64,000 nt of DNA from Coenobita brevimanus (lineage: Eukaryota; Arthropoda; Malacostraca; Decapoda; Coenobitidae): positions 6,284,028 to 6,348,027 of the forward strand of contig CM064666.1 of the NCBI GenBank assembly GCA_032717465.1. Reading direction: 5' to 3'. The position numbers and the translations under genes are program-made. Positions 12,962 to 24,862 of this stretch are shown here, piece by piece. How positions within the stretch are numbered: the first letter of the stretch is position 1; each line of letters opens with the position of its first letter. The notes under the pieces were generated by a model. The model had not been told where the DNA came from, did not search any database, and saw only the letters and a program-made list of their open reading frames with translations.

Positions 12962-13572
12962 ATATGTCGTATATAACTAGTAGCGTCGCTGAAATTCAAA
13001 CATATTCCTTGTGGTAACAATTGTAATGATGCGATGCAGCACATGTACGCCATTTAATGAGTCATCAGCCAGGCAGCAACATCGACTGCTCAGCTGCCTC
13101 TCTGTATCCGTCGTGTCATCAGCGAGTGGAGGGAGCGGAAATTATAATAACGACAGGAGCGTCATATACCAGTTCCAATAAGGGTTTAACACAGTAACGA
13201 ACATACGTATCGACGTTGCTCCCAGTGATGGTATTTAAATGTTTTGCTTTTAAATCCAACTACAGCTGTTGAGTTCCTTATTTGGGAAGCTTGGGCCGGG
13301 AGGCTTCCAAGTTTTCAAAATTCATTCGACTTTTAGATGCACAACATAAAAATAACAAAGTACTGGAGCCATCAATCAGAATTACAAGTGAAGCATAACA
13401 TGGTGGAACAAACAATAGTAAAATTAAGCAACTAAGTTTTCACAGCATCTCAAGGCATGTTACTATGGCCTCTCTGGCTTCACATGAACAGAATGGCACT
13501 GATCATACCGACATCAACAAAGGGGTGAATAAACGAATCAGTCTACCTGAGCTGAGCAGATCAATGTATAAT

Positions 13573-13576
<4 letters not shown>
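12962..13576. other. Flank of LINE pseudogene, anonymous
   Basis: 12962-13060 may include the upstream end of the LINE, since an open frame continues in another register. No ORF1 or other element can be named. The rest shows nothing recognisable. Confidence 0.5.

Positions 13577-13641
<65 letters not shown>
13577..13641. repeat. (GA)n microsatellite
   Basis: About 32 GA units with one interruption near the end. The Arg-Glu run in the 13465-13677 frame is an artefact. Confidence 0.98.
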
Positions 13642-13997
13642 CACAATTTAGAGGACTTTAACTGTAGCAGAACTTAGAAATTACAGTATTCTGACCTTTT
13701 CATATTATTAAATTCCACCTCGAGTAACTTTAAAATGAACAATGGAGAAAGGGGCAGAAACATGGATATCAGGCACGGTGGGTACGCCTACTGCATAGTT
13801 GTAAGAATAATTAATTGTGGGGACTGTAAAAAAAAACTCTTTCGTAAATAGTATTATAATGAGATGGGCTAAGACAACAGAGGAAAAAGATGGATGAGGA
13901 AAAACCTAATATCATCAAGGTTCTTTCAGGACGTTAGTGGAAGCAGTGACTCCATAATGATTAGTTAGTGCTTATTAAACAGTGCGAAATCATTACC

Positions 13998-14036
<39 letters not shown>

Positions 14037-14389
14037 ATATAAAAATGTGACGTGGTAGAAAAACTGCATATAGTGTTGAAAATTGCTCCCAGGACTCATC
14101 CCAGGACGTGAGAAGCATTGCTCTACATTATGTTTTCTCAGTATCCAACAGACCATTATATTCAGCTTAAGATTTGACTTTGTCCTCTAGGGGTAAACAA
14201 ACATCGATACAAATTAACTCCCTCATGGTCAGGACATCTCTACACATACTGTATATACTGCTCCAGCTCATGATTTTATTCAACTACTTGCTGGTCACTT
14301 GAGCATGAGAGTTAACAGTGTCACAGTTAACCCTCTCGTAATCAGAACCACCTTAGTATATTTTTAGTTAAGAGTGAATCATAGGAGTC
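13642..14389. repeat. Anonymous DNA with (GA)n tract
   Basis: A (GA)17 tract lies at 14000-14033. The rest shows no gene or known element. Confidence 0.6.
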
Positions 14390-14790
14390 TGGGAGAGTTA
14401 ACGGAGAAAATATGAAAGTTAAAGTACCTAGAACAAAGAAAGTGAGTGACTATGGAAAGAGAAAGTGAATAATATGGGAAAGGGAGGAAAATGGGAATGG
14501 AATTAGAGTAATATGGAAAGAGAAAATTCGTAAATATGGGAGGGGCTGTAAATAAATATGGCAGGAGAAGGTGATAACAACTGGGAGATTTGCCGAATAC
14601 ACACGCGAAGATAACGTGGGATTACATGGGAGGGAAAAAGCAAGATATATAAGGGATAATAACAGAGAACGAAAAATGGAGTATATATGAGACGGGAAAG
14701 TCAGTCAGTATGGGAAGGAGACTGAGTAAATATGGTGAGAAAACAGAGACCAACGTAGGAGGGAAGAGGCTGAGGAAATTGATCTTGGCG
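14390..14790. repeat. Purine-rich degenerate tandem array
   Basis: Repeated variants of AATATGGGAAGAGAAAGTGA with unit length roughly 25-35 bases, for example GACTATGGAAAGAGAAAGTG (14449), AATATGGGAAAGGGAGG (14471), AATATGGAAAGAGAAAATTC (14510), AAATATGGGAGGGGCTG (14533) and AGTATGGGAAGGAGACTGAG (14707). Strongly diverged. It overlaps no coding signal. Confidence 0.65.
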
Positions 14791-14883
14791 AAATAACAAA
14801 GATGGGGGAAAGGTCAAGTATGATATAATTTCCTTCTTTCGCGGTGACTTCTCTAGCCTGTTTCTTTCTTTATCTGGATTCAT

Positions 14884-15107
14884 GCTCCTCCTCCTCCTCC
14901 TCCTCCTCCTCTCCAGTGTTGCCAGATTAGTAGATCACAAAATCATGGAATTTACACCAAAATTATCTTACACACACATGCACATTCATGCATCTATCTA
15001 TCTGTCTATCTATATCTATATATATCAATATCTATTTATCTATTTATCTATATCTATCTATCTATCTATATCTATCTCTATATCTATCTAATATATATAT
15101 ACACATG

Positions 15108-15156
<49 letters not shown>

Positions 15157-15157
15157 A
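14884..15157. repeat. Compound simple repeats: (CTC)n, (ATCT)n, (GA)n
   Basis: (CTC)9 at 14884-14911, an ATCT/ATAT tetranucleotide mosaic at 14992-15103 and (GA)n at 15108-15156. Small frames through it are artefacts. Confidence 0.95.
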
Positions 15158-15960
15158 TCAACAAAATGTACAGTATTTAACATTCACTGATACCATTTGA
15201 GGAAGTGTGGCTGTCTGGTAAGAAAAATGGTAGAAATGTGTTCAGCTGCATTTCATGATTAATCTTTGTTGTTTAATGTACTCTTTATCTGCCTAATGAT
15301 TATCACTGAGACAAATATTGATACTAGTAATGCAACATTTTGACACATTTGGATTCTGCATAGTTTAGGAGGCTTCGTAGCACATCTTAGAGACTTTCTT
15401 TGCACTTTTCATCTTGTTTTGGCTTGTACGCTAAGCAAGTCTATCTAGTATCGATATAGTTTACATCAGTAATGTACAGCATAACGCTGTTTAAAAATCT
15501 GGAAAATAAACTGATCTCGAGTATTTTGACTTTTATGTTTTATCGGTAAATTTACTTGGGGGAAAGAACATCTTTGCTGGATTTTATCCTTAGATTCTTA
15601 TTTCTACCCCCCCCCCCCAAAAAAAAAGTACATATAACGGTAAGATAAAGTTGTGAAGAACCCTCCAGTGGAGAGTAGAATGCGATTTTCCATAATGATA
15701 TTGTTATGCAGCGTATTCTGAGCTCGACTCCTCGGGTTCAGATACGGTGCAAGCCTTGGGTTCTTTGTTCTTGACCGGGCCAGAGTATGCAGACAAGGTT
15801 GGTGAGGCTCAAACACAAACTGATCAAATGCACAAGTGTAATAAGCAATGAACAAAGCACAAAAACAGACAACGATATACACAGCAGTACATGACCAATC
15901 TTGCGCAGTAAAATTATAAATACAGAGTAATATAGGTCACACATCAACTATACACCACGA
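15158..15960. other. Anonymous DNA, no gene seen
   Basis: Contains a C-run/A-run at 15607-15627. No known element recognised. Confidence 0.5.
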
Positions 15961-16034
15961 TACAATACACATATGACACTTACAGTACATTGGATGTGTC
16001 TCATTAGAACACACGTAGGAGTAAGGGCACAATA

Positions 16035-16345
16035 GGACCTTTAGCACAGTCTGTCTCGGTATGAGCACGTACGTGTGACATGGACGGGAATATTACCTCA
16101 CTTCACAGTACACTCACGTGACGTAAATGCAACGTTATATCACTCATAATGCACTCGCGTGACATAGACGAGATATAAGCTACCTTATGATACACTTACG
16201 TGACATGAGCTTGAGGGCATATCACTTATAATACACACGCGTGACATGGACGGGAGGTGGCACTATTTCACAGTACTTTAGCATGACATGAACGCATCAG
16301 AATATTACTCCCAGTACACTTACGTGACATAAACGGGATATAACC
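16035..16345. repeat. 41-base minisatellite with CACGTGAC-type core, seven units
   Basis: The core TGACAT (or TGACGT) preceded by ACG, GCG or GTG recurs at 16076, 16119, 16160, 16201, 16242, 16284 and 16325, a spacing of 43, 41, 41, 41, 42 and 41 bases. Consensus of one unit, in pieces: CAGTACACTTACGTGACATG then AACGGGATATTAC then CTCACTTCA. More degraded units may extend upstream to about 15965 (ATATGACACTTACAGTACAT). Confidence 0.88.
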
Positions 16346-16399
16346 ATGGAATAGAGTATATTACACACAATAGCCTACGAGATAGGGACACAACTCTTG

Positions 16400-17760
16400 T
16401 ACATCAACTGAGTTAATTGTTTATTGCACGGGGGGGGGGGGAAACACGTGGGACGGCTGGGACTGGTTTCATTATATCAATGACAGCACTCAACATAGAC
16501 TCATCCCTGAGGTCACGATTTAGCACACACTGGGGCCTGGATAGGGTATCACTTAGGGTAACGGTGGGGGGGGGGAAACACTTTTCACAAGGGCGTCTCA
16601 CCTGGAGGAGGCAGCTGTAAGGGGATGACTGCGGCCTCCTGCACTGGGGGGATACCAGCAACTGCTGTGGGTGTCAGGGGAGGCTCGCTGGCGCCTGGGA
16701 CTGCGGTCTCGCCTAGGGGAGGAGGCCGTCAGGGGTGGTCTGCAGCCGCTTACTCTGGGGGAGTCTGTCAGCAGCTGTAGGCGTCGAGGGTGGCATTACA
16801 GTAGCAAGATGTCTGGCCTCAGAGTGATCTCGCCCTGTCTGGTCTCTGGGGGGATACCTGTGGGGGTGCAGTCTCCACTCTGTATACAGGAGGGGGGGGG
16901 GCGAGAGGGGCGCCTTGCTCTACCACAGGAGGGGTGGGCTAAGCTAGAGGCGTTGCCCTCGAAGGGAACCTCTGGAGTCACGGAGGGGGAACGACCGGTG
17001 GTCAGTTCCCCTGCTTGGCAGACCTGACGGTCTCTGCCGGCCGGGGCACGAGAGGGGGGTCCAGAGGATGCCCCTTCAGCCAGGCAGATCCGATTGATAC
17101 TGCTTAGGCTCCCGCCCAGGATAGCAGCCGAAGGAGATCTGATGGACACTCCTTCAGGTGACCACTCGTCCAAGGGACGACCGGAGGGGGAGGCCCGTGG
17201 GGTCTCCTGGTGGGTGCCGCAGGTCCAGTGGACACTGCCCTCCTTCCGTCAGGGAATGACGCAGCCAGGGGATGACCGGTGGTCTGCTCCCCGACGGTAA
17301 ATTCGGTGGATGCTACCACTGGGCCTGCCGCCTGCCTGGGGAGTACCAGAGAAGGTCGTCTGAAAGACGTGCTGATGTGCTGGCTCCTGGAGGTGGGTGG
17401 CAGAAGGAGGAGAATCAGTGTTCATTCCTCCTACAGTAGATGTGGAGGACACTACTGTGCTGCTGCTACCCTGAGGTAAAGTAGGACGTAAGGCTCCGGT
17501 GGAGTCCTCACCTCTTTTAGAGGCAGATCCGTTTGACACTGTGTCTAAGGGCTTACTTGGGTTTTGGCTGTTGCAAGTCCCACCCCGATTCTGGTGAGTT
17601 CTTGCTCCGTCGGAATGTAATGCACTCACACTGAATACCTGCTAGGTAGTTCGGCTGCGTGGAAGAGGGGCATAAGTTCACGGGGGAGATGCGTCGGTAT
17701 GGTGCAGGACAGCGCGGGACACATGTACTGTAAGCCTCCCTATGGCCTCCTCTTCGGGTG
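16400..17760. other. GC-rich block of unknown nature
   Basis: Base composition changes sharply from the AT-rich surroundings to G-rich on the plus strand, with G-runs at 16431-16441, 16565-16575 and 16891-16900. Internal near-repeats are visible: AGCAGCTGTAGGCGTC (16773) against AGCAACTGCTGTGGGTGTC (16657), and GGATGACCGGTGGTC (17269) against GAACGACCGGTGGTCAG (16987). Open frames occur on both strands (16796-17173 minus, 17249-17629 minus, 16671-17027 plus), rich in Pro, Ser, Gly and Arg, but none shows a domain I know. It could be an old GC-rich repeat, an LTR-type unit, or a decayed Pro/Ser-rich coding segment on the minus strand. Confidence 0.5.
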
Positions 17761-17888
17761 GTGGTGTCGGGGTCGTTCTGTCTGGTGGGTATTTCAGATA
17801 TTATGTCATATTTTATCACGAGTATGGACTATGCTTCCTCGTGGCTTACATAGCTTAAACTCCTTTTCATTCATATCTTGAGAGCCAG

Positions 17889-17892
<4 letters not shown>

Positions 17893-17953
<61 letters not shown>

Positions 17954-17998
17954 CGACCTTGATCTTAATTCGTCTCTCTCTCTCTCTCTCTCTCTCTC
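17893..17998. repeat. (TA)n and (CT)n microsatellites
   Basis: (TA)30 at 17893-17952 and (CT)13 at 17973-17998. Confidence 0.97.
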
Positions 17999-18600
17999 GT
18001 TTTATATCGTTCTTGGAGAAAGTGTAAAAACTATTATACAAATTGTACAGTATTGAGTAATGCTGCATACATCATACCGAAGGTGAGTTTATTGTATATA
18101 TAAGATAATTATCATACATATGGCAACACTACTTCTCTATTTTTCTGTCTACAACTGTAGTTTTCGCCGTTATGGTTAGCCTCGTCTCGCATTTCAATCC
18201 ATTTATTCCAATACAATTTTATATAGCTAAGATTGGGTCATAGTAACCTTGCAAAGTTAACACTGGTACCATTTACTCATTATGGGAGGGACAACTCTCA
18301 TAGTGCACAGTATTTCATATACTACCAGACATATTACGGGAACCCGAGAGTTATCTATTTCTCTCTTTCAGATTCTCCGTGAACAGTACATTTAATCTCG
18401 TCTGTGATTTCTTTGCAAACTATGCTTTTTGCATGTATCATTTAATAGTGCTTCTTATCTTAATTCCTGCATCTTTCCAGTGTTTTCCTTTTTTTTCAAA
18501 CTTTGTCTTGTTATCAGTTTTCCTTCTTCATTTATAAAAGAATAATCTACACACTCTTCTTCATATAATGACGATGATGATGAATAGGATTACTTAATAC
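17999..18600. other. Anonymous DNA, no gene seen
   Basis: AT-rich. Nothing recognised. Confidence 0.5.
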
Positions 18601-18690
18601 CAGAGGTGTCAGACTGGTGGCCTGCGGGCCACATGCGGCCCTCGAAGAGGAACAGATTGGCCTACGATGATTTAAGAAAAAAAAAAATGA
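18601..18690 (+). mobile_element. hAT-like transposon terminus
   Basis: CAGAGGTGTCAGACTGGTGG followed by CCTGCGGGCCACATGCGGCC is the terminal signature of hAT (Charlie-like) DNA transposons, whose ends read CAGGGGTGTCAAACT...GGGCCACATGCGGCCC. I could not find the opposite inverted terminus (TGACACCTCTG-type) in the next 800 bases, so only one end of a truncated or diverged element is annotated. No transposase coding is seen. Confidence 0.6.
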
Positions 18691-19660
<970 letters not shown>

Positions 19661-20642
19661 CATAAAGCAGTTTACGACACATGATACTGCCGCGGTACTT
19701 ACATGGAAGGCTTACCATTATGACAGTACCTAAACTGCCATAACATCAAACTGCCCACTTATCCCAAGCCTTCAGTTCCCGTTTTCATTTCCACGCTTTT
19801 ATGATACGACTTTATTTACCTCTCTCTGCTCCTGTGACTTATTATTGGCTGAATTAAATCTTTCGTCTGTTAAAATAGAGTACTAGAGCTGTGCCGATCA
19901 TGAGGTGGTTAACATTGTGTCAATAATCCCTCACCTGATAGGGATAACTCTTGTATACGATTCCAAGTGTTACCAGGGGATTTATTTAGCTAATACTGAA
20001 TGAAGGTAGCCTGAGTGTTAAAGAAAACAAACTTTCTATTTTCTGCAGTAAATTTCTCAAATGAAATTAGTTTAACCGATTTCCTTTACCTCATTCTCCT
20101 TCTTTGGAAGCATGAAGTTATTTTGGTCTGATGAGAATAAGACTTTTTTTTTTTAATCACCTGTTGGAAATATTAGTAAACAATTACTTTAAAACCTTCT
20201 CTGTTAAAACTAGGAATGGTTGAATATTCCTCACCTGGTTGAAATACTTTGGATTTAACCTGAAACCAATATTCATACGCGTTCTTGGCAGCATAAGAGA
20301 TAGCCTAACTTGGAGATACCTGTGAACTGTTCAGCCTCTTATGATTTACTTTTTATGGACTGAAATAATTCGGATTTTAATGGAACACAATACTAGAGTT
20401 GTTTCTACCACGAATGGACTATTTGTGATACTCTTAGTCCTTCAGTCTTTAACACACTTAAGCTTCTATGGCTCATTCTTACCTGCATAATACCGTCTTG
20501 GTTTAGGAAGAATAAAACACTAAACGAGGAGATAGGGTTCAATCTATTCTCTCCTCTTCTTACCTTTATGTCTATTTCCATGGATTACTTTTCCACATTG
20601 GTTTCGTGGCTACTTTCTATTTTTATCTTGTTTTCCTTCATT

Positions 20643-20644
<2 letters not shown>
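19661..20644. other. Anonymous DNA, no gene seen
   Basis: AT-rich, no recognisable element on either strand. Confidence 0.5.
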
Positions 20645-20720
<76 letters not shown>

Positions 20721-20729
20721 CGCGCGCAG
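20645..20729. repeat. (GT)n passing into (GC)n
   Basis: (GT)33 at 20645-20710 then TATGTGCGCGCGCGCGC. Alternating purine-pyrimidine throughout. Confidence 0.97.
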
Positions 20730-21078
20730 TTTTATCGTTCGTGTGATGTGATGTAGTTTATTTCTCCCTTTCTTCTGTCTGTCTGTCTGTCCTCTGTCAC
20801 CATCATCATCATCACCACCTATGCCAACAATTATAAATAGGAAGGTATGATCCAGGAAAAGGAGCAAAAAATTATAAGTATCACTGGCTTACGTGATGAA
20901 AGTAGGCCACACCTCCATTCCCTCAACATTAGTTTATCAGTCAAGCAAAGACCTGCTCATTCTAACAGACCATGAAAAATTCTAGCAGCGATAGGATTAA
21001 GGATTATCTCCAAAATACCCTTGGCTGGTATGGACACACATTACATTTCCCTCCAGATCATAACCTGGTGGAATGGTA

Positions 21079-21659
21079 CACAGGGTGTCTAAAAAAGATG
21101 GACCCAATTTCAAAACAGTATACTTCACGATGGCAACATGTTACAGTTACACAAAAAGTTACAAACGGTTTAATGAGTTATCAAGTTTTACTAACCATTT
21201 TATAAATGCTGTATGTGCCCTCCACCTGCTGCACGGACAACATCGGGACGATAGTGGAATTCGTCGCAAATGCCTCTCAGAGTGTCTTCTTTCACTGAAG
21301 CCACCGCTGCTGTGATTCTGTTTTTGAGGTCATCCAGATTAGTCGCTAATGGTGGCACAAAAACACGGTCTTTGACGTATCCTCACAAGAAAAAGTCGCA
21401 GGGTGTAATGTCTGGGGATCTTGGAGGCTAAGAGTGTAGAGGCAAGTCTTGGGGTCCCGGGCGACCTGCCCAACGTTGAGGCAGTGTGTCATTTAGAAAA
21501 CGTCGAACCTGTTGGTGCGCTGGGAGAGGCATCTAGCGGTGGTTATTTTAAACTCTATACCCCTCCCTTTCACGTGGTAAGAGTTTCATTCATGGGCGGT
21601 TCGTGGTTGCAGAGATATAGCAATTTCAAATCGAGTCCATTATTTTGAAACACCCAATA
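21079..21659 (-). mobile_element. Internally deleted mariner-type transposon with both TIRs
   Basis: The left end GGGTGTCTAAAAAAGATGG (21083) and the right end, read on the minus strand, GGGTGTTTCAAAATAATGG (from 21655) are inverted copies that stay similar for about 33 bases. A TA dinucleotide lies four bases outside each GGGTGT. Between them the minus strand keeps only the C-terminal part of a Tc1/mariner-superfamily transposase. The element is about 573 bases, far below the 1.2-1.3 kb of an autonomous mariner. Confidence 0.85.
21196..21432 (-). pseudogene. Mariner transposase, C-terminal fragment
   Basis: The minus strand reads PPRSPDITPCDFFL, a stop where the family has Trp, then GYVKDRVFVPPLATNLDDLK and RITAAVASVKEDTLRGICDE, FHYRPDVVRAAGGGHIQHL and a stop codon in the natural place. 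WPPRSPDLTPCDFFLWGY contains the third catalytic Asp of the DDD triad of mariner transposases (DDE_3 fold). The upstream catalytic domain and the DNA-binding domain are gone. TGG to TGA at the Trp is a single-base loss. Confidence 0.85.
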
Positions 21660-21805
21660 TATGAAGGAAGTATTAGCATTCAAATGTGCAGTCCTCTCAG
21701 CACAATAATATGATGTTCGTTTCTGTCAGGGTATAATAAAGTGATTTTCACCCAAGAAGGATATCTAGGAGTGAAGGAGTAGATGAGATCAATATTAACC
21801 TTCCA

Positions 21806-21808
<3 letters not shown>

Positions 21809-21862
<54 letters not shown>
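21809..21862. repeat. (TA)n microsatellite
   Basis: About 27 TA units, immediately upstream of the Gypsy 5' LTR, whose first bases appear to have been absorbed by it. Confidence 0.97.
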
Positions 21863-21863
<1 letters not shown>

Positions 21864-23409
21864 CGTGTGTAAGAATGTATATATTTTTTGTGTATATTCT
21901 TCATGTATGTATAGTGCGTGTGTGTCGCTGGGCATCTGTGTGTGTGTGTGCCTGTCGATGCTGTGTATGCCAGCATCTACGCACATGCACTCGCTATCAT
22001 GTTGTTGCCTGTTTAGTGTGTGTATATTTATAAAGTCTTAGTTAATTCTGTTTGCTCTCTCGACACGGGTATGACTAAAATTGTTTTTCATATCAGTGAC
22101 TTTTGGTGGAGCTTAAACTGGAGACATAAAGATTTGCATTCACTAGCGATATTTATAACGTTTGGAGTATGGAGGAGACATTAATTTGCCTAGCTCTTTT
22201 CTGTGTATTTCTCGTCTGGCCTCCAGCTGCATGTGACGCGTGCACGCAGCCAGAGGGTACCCGTACATAAGGCGGAGAATTTTGGATGGACACACTCGCA
22301 GCCCACCTCTCGCCGAGGCAACACCTCCACCGCTGTTTCCAGCGGGACCAGCCCCCCTTAGCATCACCGAGGAGAATTGACCTGTTCCATCCACCAGGAG
22401 GGCGTCGGCCTAGGACCTGACCACCCGGAGGTCGAGAGAGCAGTTTTCTTCCCTCCGCCCACCTGGACCAGGGCCTGCCCTCCCCACGACCGTGTCCGTC
22501 CCTCTCTCCTTGGTCTCCATCTGCTACGGGGCTGGGCGAGTCTTTACCGCCCTTTTCCACCCAGGGCAAGGGGGTTGAGGGCAGTGGCGGGGCGTTCTCC
22601 ACCTGCAGTTCTTCGTCGGCGCCTTCCACTCGGCGCTGCGCCTCTGTCTACCTCTGCACGTCCCGCCCTGCCCTCCACGACCATCGTTGTGCTTGTCTGC
22701 CCTCCTTCTCATGGCCCTTCCCTGCCTTTGCTGCCTCCTCTGCCAGTCGTCGTGTCCCCCTTATGCTCTCATTGGAGAGCCATCTTCTGCCACTTCCCTG
22801 ACGGACTCTTGGTTTGCCCGTTCCCCACCACAGCTGTGGGGAAAATATTACAACATAGATGGACACAGAGTTTTTGTGGGACTGGCATCGGGAGAGGGAG
22901 TGTTTGGACTGGGGATCTGAGAGGGAGGAGGAGCAGTATTTTGTGTGTTATATATATTTCTGAACATCTTTTCACTTCGTATCAGCATCCACTCGCAAGT
23001 GTTATTGTTATTATTATTATTTGTGGCAATGGAGTGCAGTTTAATTATCTCATGTTATATAATTTTATTTCTTATGTCTGACAAGTTTGTTTCCAGATTT
23101 TAGTGTAATTATTCAGGGTATTATCCGGTGGAATATTATTTTCATTTCTTGTGTTTCATTGTCTCATTGTAAATATTGTAAATATTATTAGCTTGTATTA
23201 TATTAGGTATTTTTCATTGTGTTTATTTTGCCCTTGCTTACGTCAGCTAATTTTATTTACTTTAGGACCTGTGTTGCGAGATTGGAGTTAGCTTTTTTAT
23301 TATTTTTCGTCACATAACTATTTGTTCAGTTCCCTTTTCACTTTCTTTTTCTCAGCTTTTACACAGTCAGATTTATTTATCTTGTGTTGCCTACTCCCAT
23401 CTTGTAACA
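21863..23409 (+). repeat. 5' LTR of the Gypsy element
   Basis: Matches the 3' LTR through landmarks CGTGTGTAAGAATGTATATA, GCCAGCATCTACGCACATGC, CTTAGTTAATTCTGTTTGCT, GTGACTTTTGGTGGAGCTTA, ATCTTTTCACTTC and TAAATATTGTAAATATTATT, ending CATCTTGTAACA at 23409. With the 3' copy's start TGTTCC this gives the TG...CA ends of an LTR. The first few bases are lost to the (TA)n tract. It is longer than the 3' LTR because of the insertion at 22295-22858. No primer-binding site could be assigned with confidence downstream. Confidence 0.9.
22295..22858. mobile_element. GC-rich insertion inside the 5' LTR
   Basis: The 3' LTR reads GAATGGACACAGAGTG without a break. The 5' LTR has GATGGACACA at 22285-22294, then about 560 bases of unrelated GC-rich sequence, then GATGGACACA again at 22858-22867 followed by the rest of the LTR. 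A 10-base direct repeat around the foreign DNA is a target-site duplication. The insert has no terminal inverted repeats or A-tail I can see, and no recognisable coding on either strand, although long open frames (22377-23081 plus, 22153-22629 minus) cross it because it is GC-rich. Confidence 0.85.
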
Positions 23410-23482
23410 CATAAATTGGCTTTACCTTGCCAGGACAGTACCCTGATATTTTGTTTATATTGAGTCATTGTGGCTGTGTCAC

Positions 23483-24850
23483 CATGGAGGGTAGAACCAG
23501 TGATGTTACTGTGGCGCCTCTACATATTGTGAGTCAGAAAGATGAGTTGACTTGCATCAACTCAGACCAACGGAGGATAAAGTTAGGAGGTTGCAGAGGC
23601 AGCAGTTTATCTTAGGTGCCCAAGGTCTTGAATTTCAGAGTGAGTCAGGTAGTGCCTTCCCGTTGACTAACTTAATCTGCCACCGACTGTTCGGCACAGA
23701 CCCATACAAAGTCCCTGGATCCATGCCATAATTGAATAAGTTTCTAGATCAGTTCATTCATCCCATGATATTTTAGCTGAGGACACTGTCATCCACCAAA
23801 AAGAATTTATTGATGCACAGCAGGCTAAGCGTGATCATGAGTATAGGATGTTACAGCTTCAACTACAACTTCAGAGGGAGAAGAAGGAGGAGGAGAATAC
23901 TTTACTGCAGCAGATGAAGCTTGATTATGAAATGCATATGAATTTCCCAAGTGCCCCAACCATTTTTCCCCATTCTTTTTCTGAATTTAGAGCCGTTGAA
24001 CCCACTAAATTAGTTCCCCCATTCAATGACTGCTTAGTCCTGGAGTTCTTTGACCGATTTGAGAAGAATGCTACAGGTAACAAGTGGCCCAGAGACAGCT
24101 GGTCATCTTTAGTTCAGACAGTAATCAAAGGTAAAGCATTGAAGGCCTATGACAGTCTTAGCCACCAAGAATCACAGGATTATGAAGTACTAAAGAAAGC
24201 CATACTGCATGCATAAGAGATGAGACCTGAAGCTTACAGGCAGAGATATAGGAATTGTAAGAGGCGCCCTCACGACACTTTTGTAGGTTTCAGTAGGCAG
24301 ATGACTGATGCTTTTAATCAGTTGATGCAAAGTGAGGATGTCTCAGAATCTTATGTTAAGCTTAAGGATCTTGTTATCCTCGAGAACTTCCTTGATATGA
24401 TTGATACAGATTTAAGAACTTACCTTGCTGACAAGAAAGTTAAGCATGCTGCTGAAGCTGCAGTTTATGCAGATGATTATTTATTGTTTAAGAATTTGAA
24501 TAAGGTTAAGGAAGTTCCTAGGAGTGTACCTCAGAAGTGTTACCCCTCTCGGCTCCTCCAAACAACCATCTCAGAAGCCCAATTCTACGAATTACCCCAC
24601 ACCCAAACCTGATACACCTCAAATTTCCCTCAAACCTACACACTGCCCATTTACTTGCTCATATTGCAAGAAGCCAGGTCACACTGTAGATAGACGTTGG
24701 CAAAAGTCAGGTGTTTTGAAGCCAGTGAGTTTTGTTTCTCGTGGAGCTCCCGTGGTTACCCCTTCAGTTAGTTCCCCAGTTGTTAGTCAAGGAAACTCTG
24801 ATGTTTTACCCCCTTCTAGGGTTGATGTTGTTCCGGAAGGTGGGAAGTAG
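23483..24850 (+). pseudogene. Gypsy gag polyprotein, broken
   Basis: Likely start MEGRTSDVTVAPLHIVSQ at 23483, broken soon after by frameshifts. A coiled-coil-like LQLQLQLQREKKEEENTLLQ stretch (23848) precedes VPPFNDCLVLEFFDRFEK, then VIKGKALKAYDSLSH, and, after a stop at 24214-24216, YRQRYRNCKRRPHDTFVGF, LKDLVILENFLDMI and DLRTYLADKK...AAEAAVYADDY. This last part resembles the SCAN-related capsid domain of animal Gypsy gags (LExFL..P.DLRTYL...EAA.LAD). Further on, in another frame, CSYCKKPGHTVDRR is a CCHC zinc knuckle whose last Cys is replaced by Arg. At least two frame changes and one stop separate the pieces. The role in a live element is capsid formation and RNA packaging. Confidence 0.85.
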
Positions 24851-24862
24851 GAGGCCACAGTT

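Noticed and set aside
16035..16345. CRISPR-like array
   Set aside because: Units are contiguous 41-base tandem repeats with similar rather than unique spacers, in eukaryotic DNA.
22153..23081. Long open frames on both strands (158 and 234 codons)
   Set aside because: They cross the boundary between LTR and GC-rich insertion, have no domain, and result from the low stop density of GC-rich DNA.
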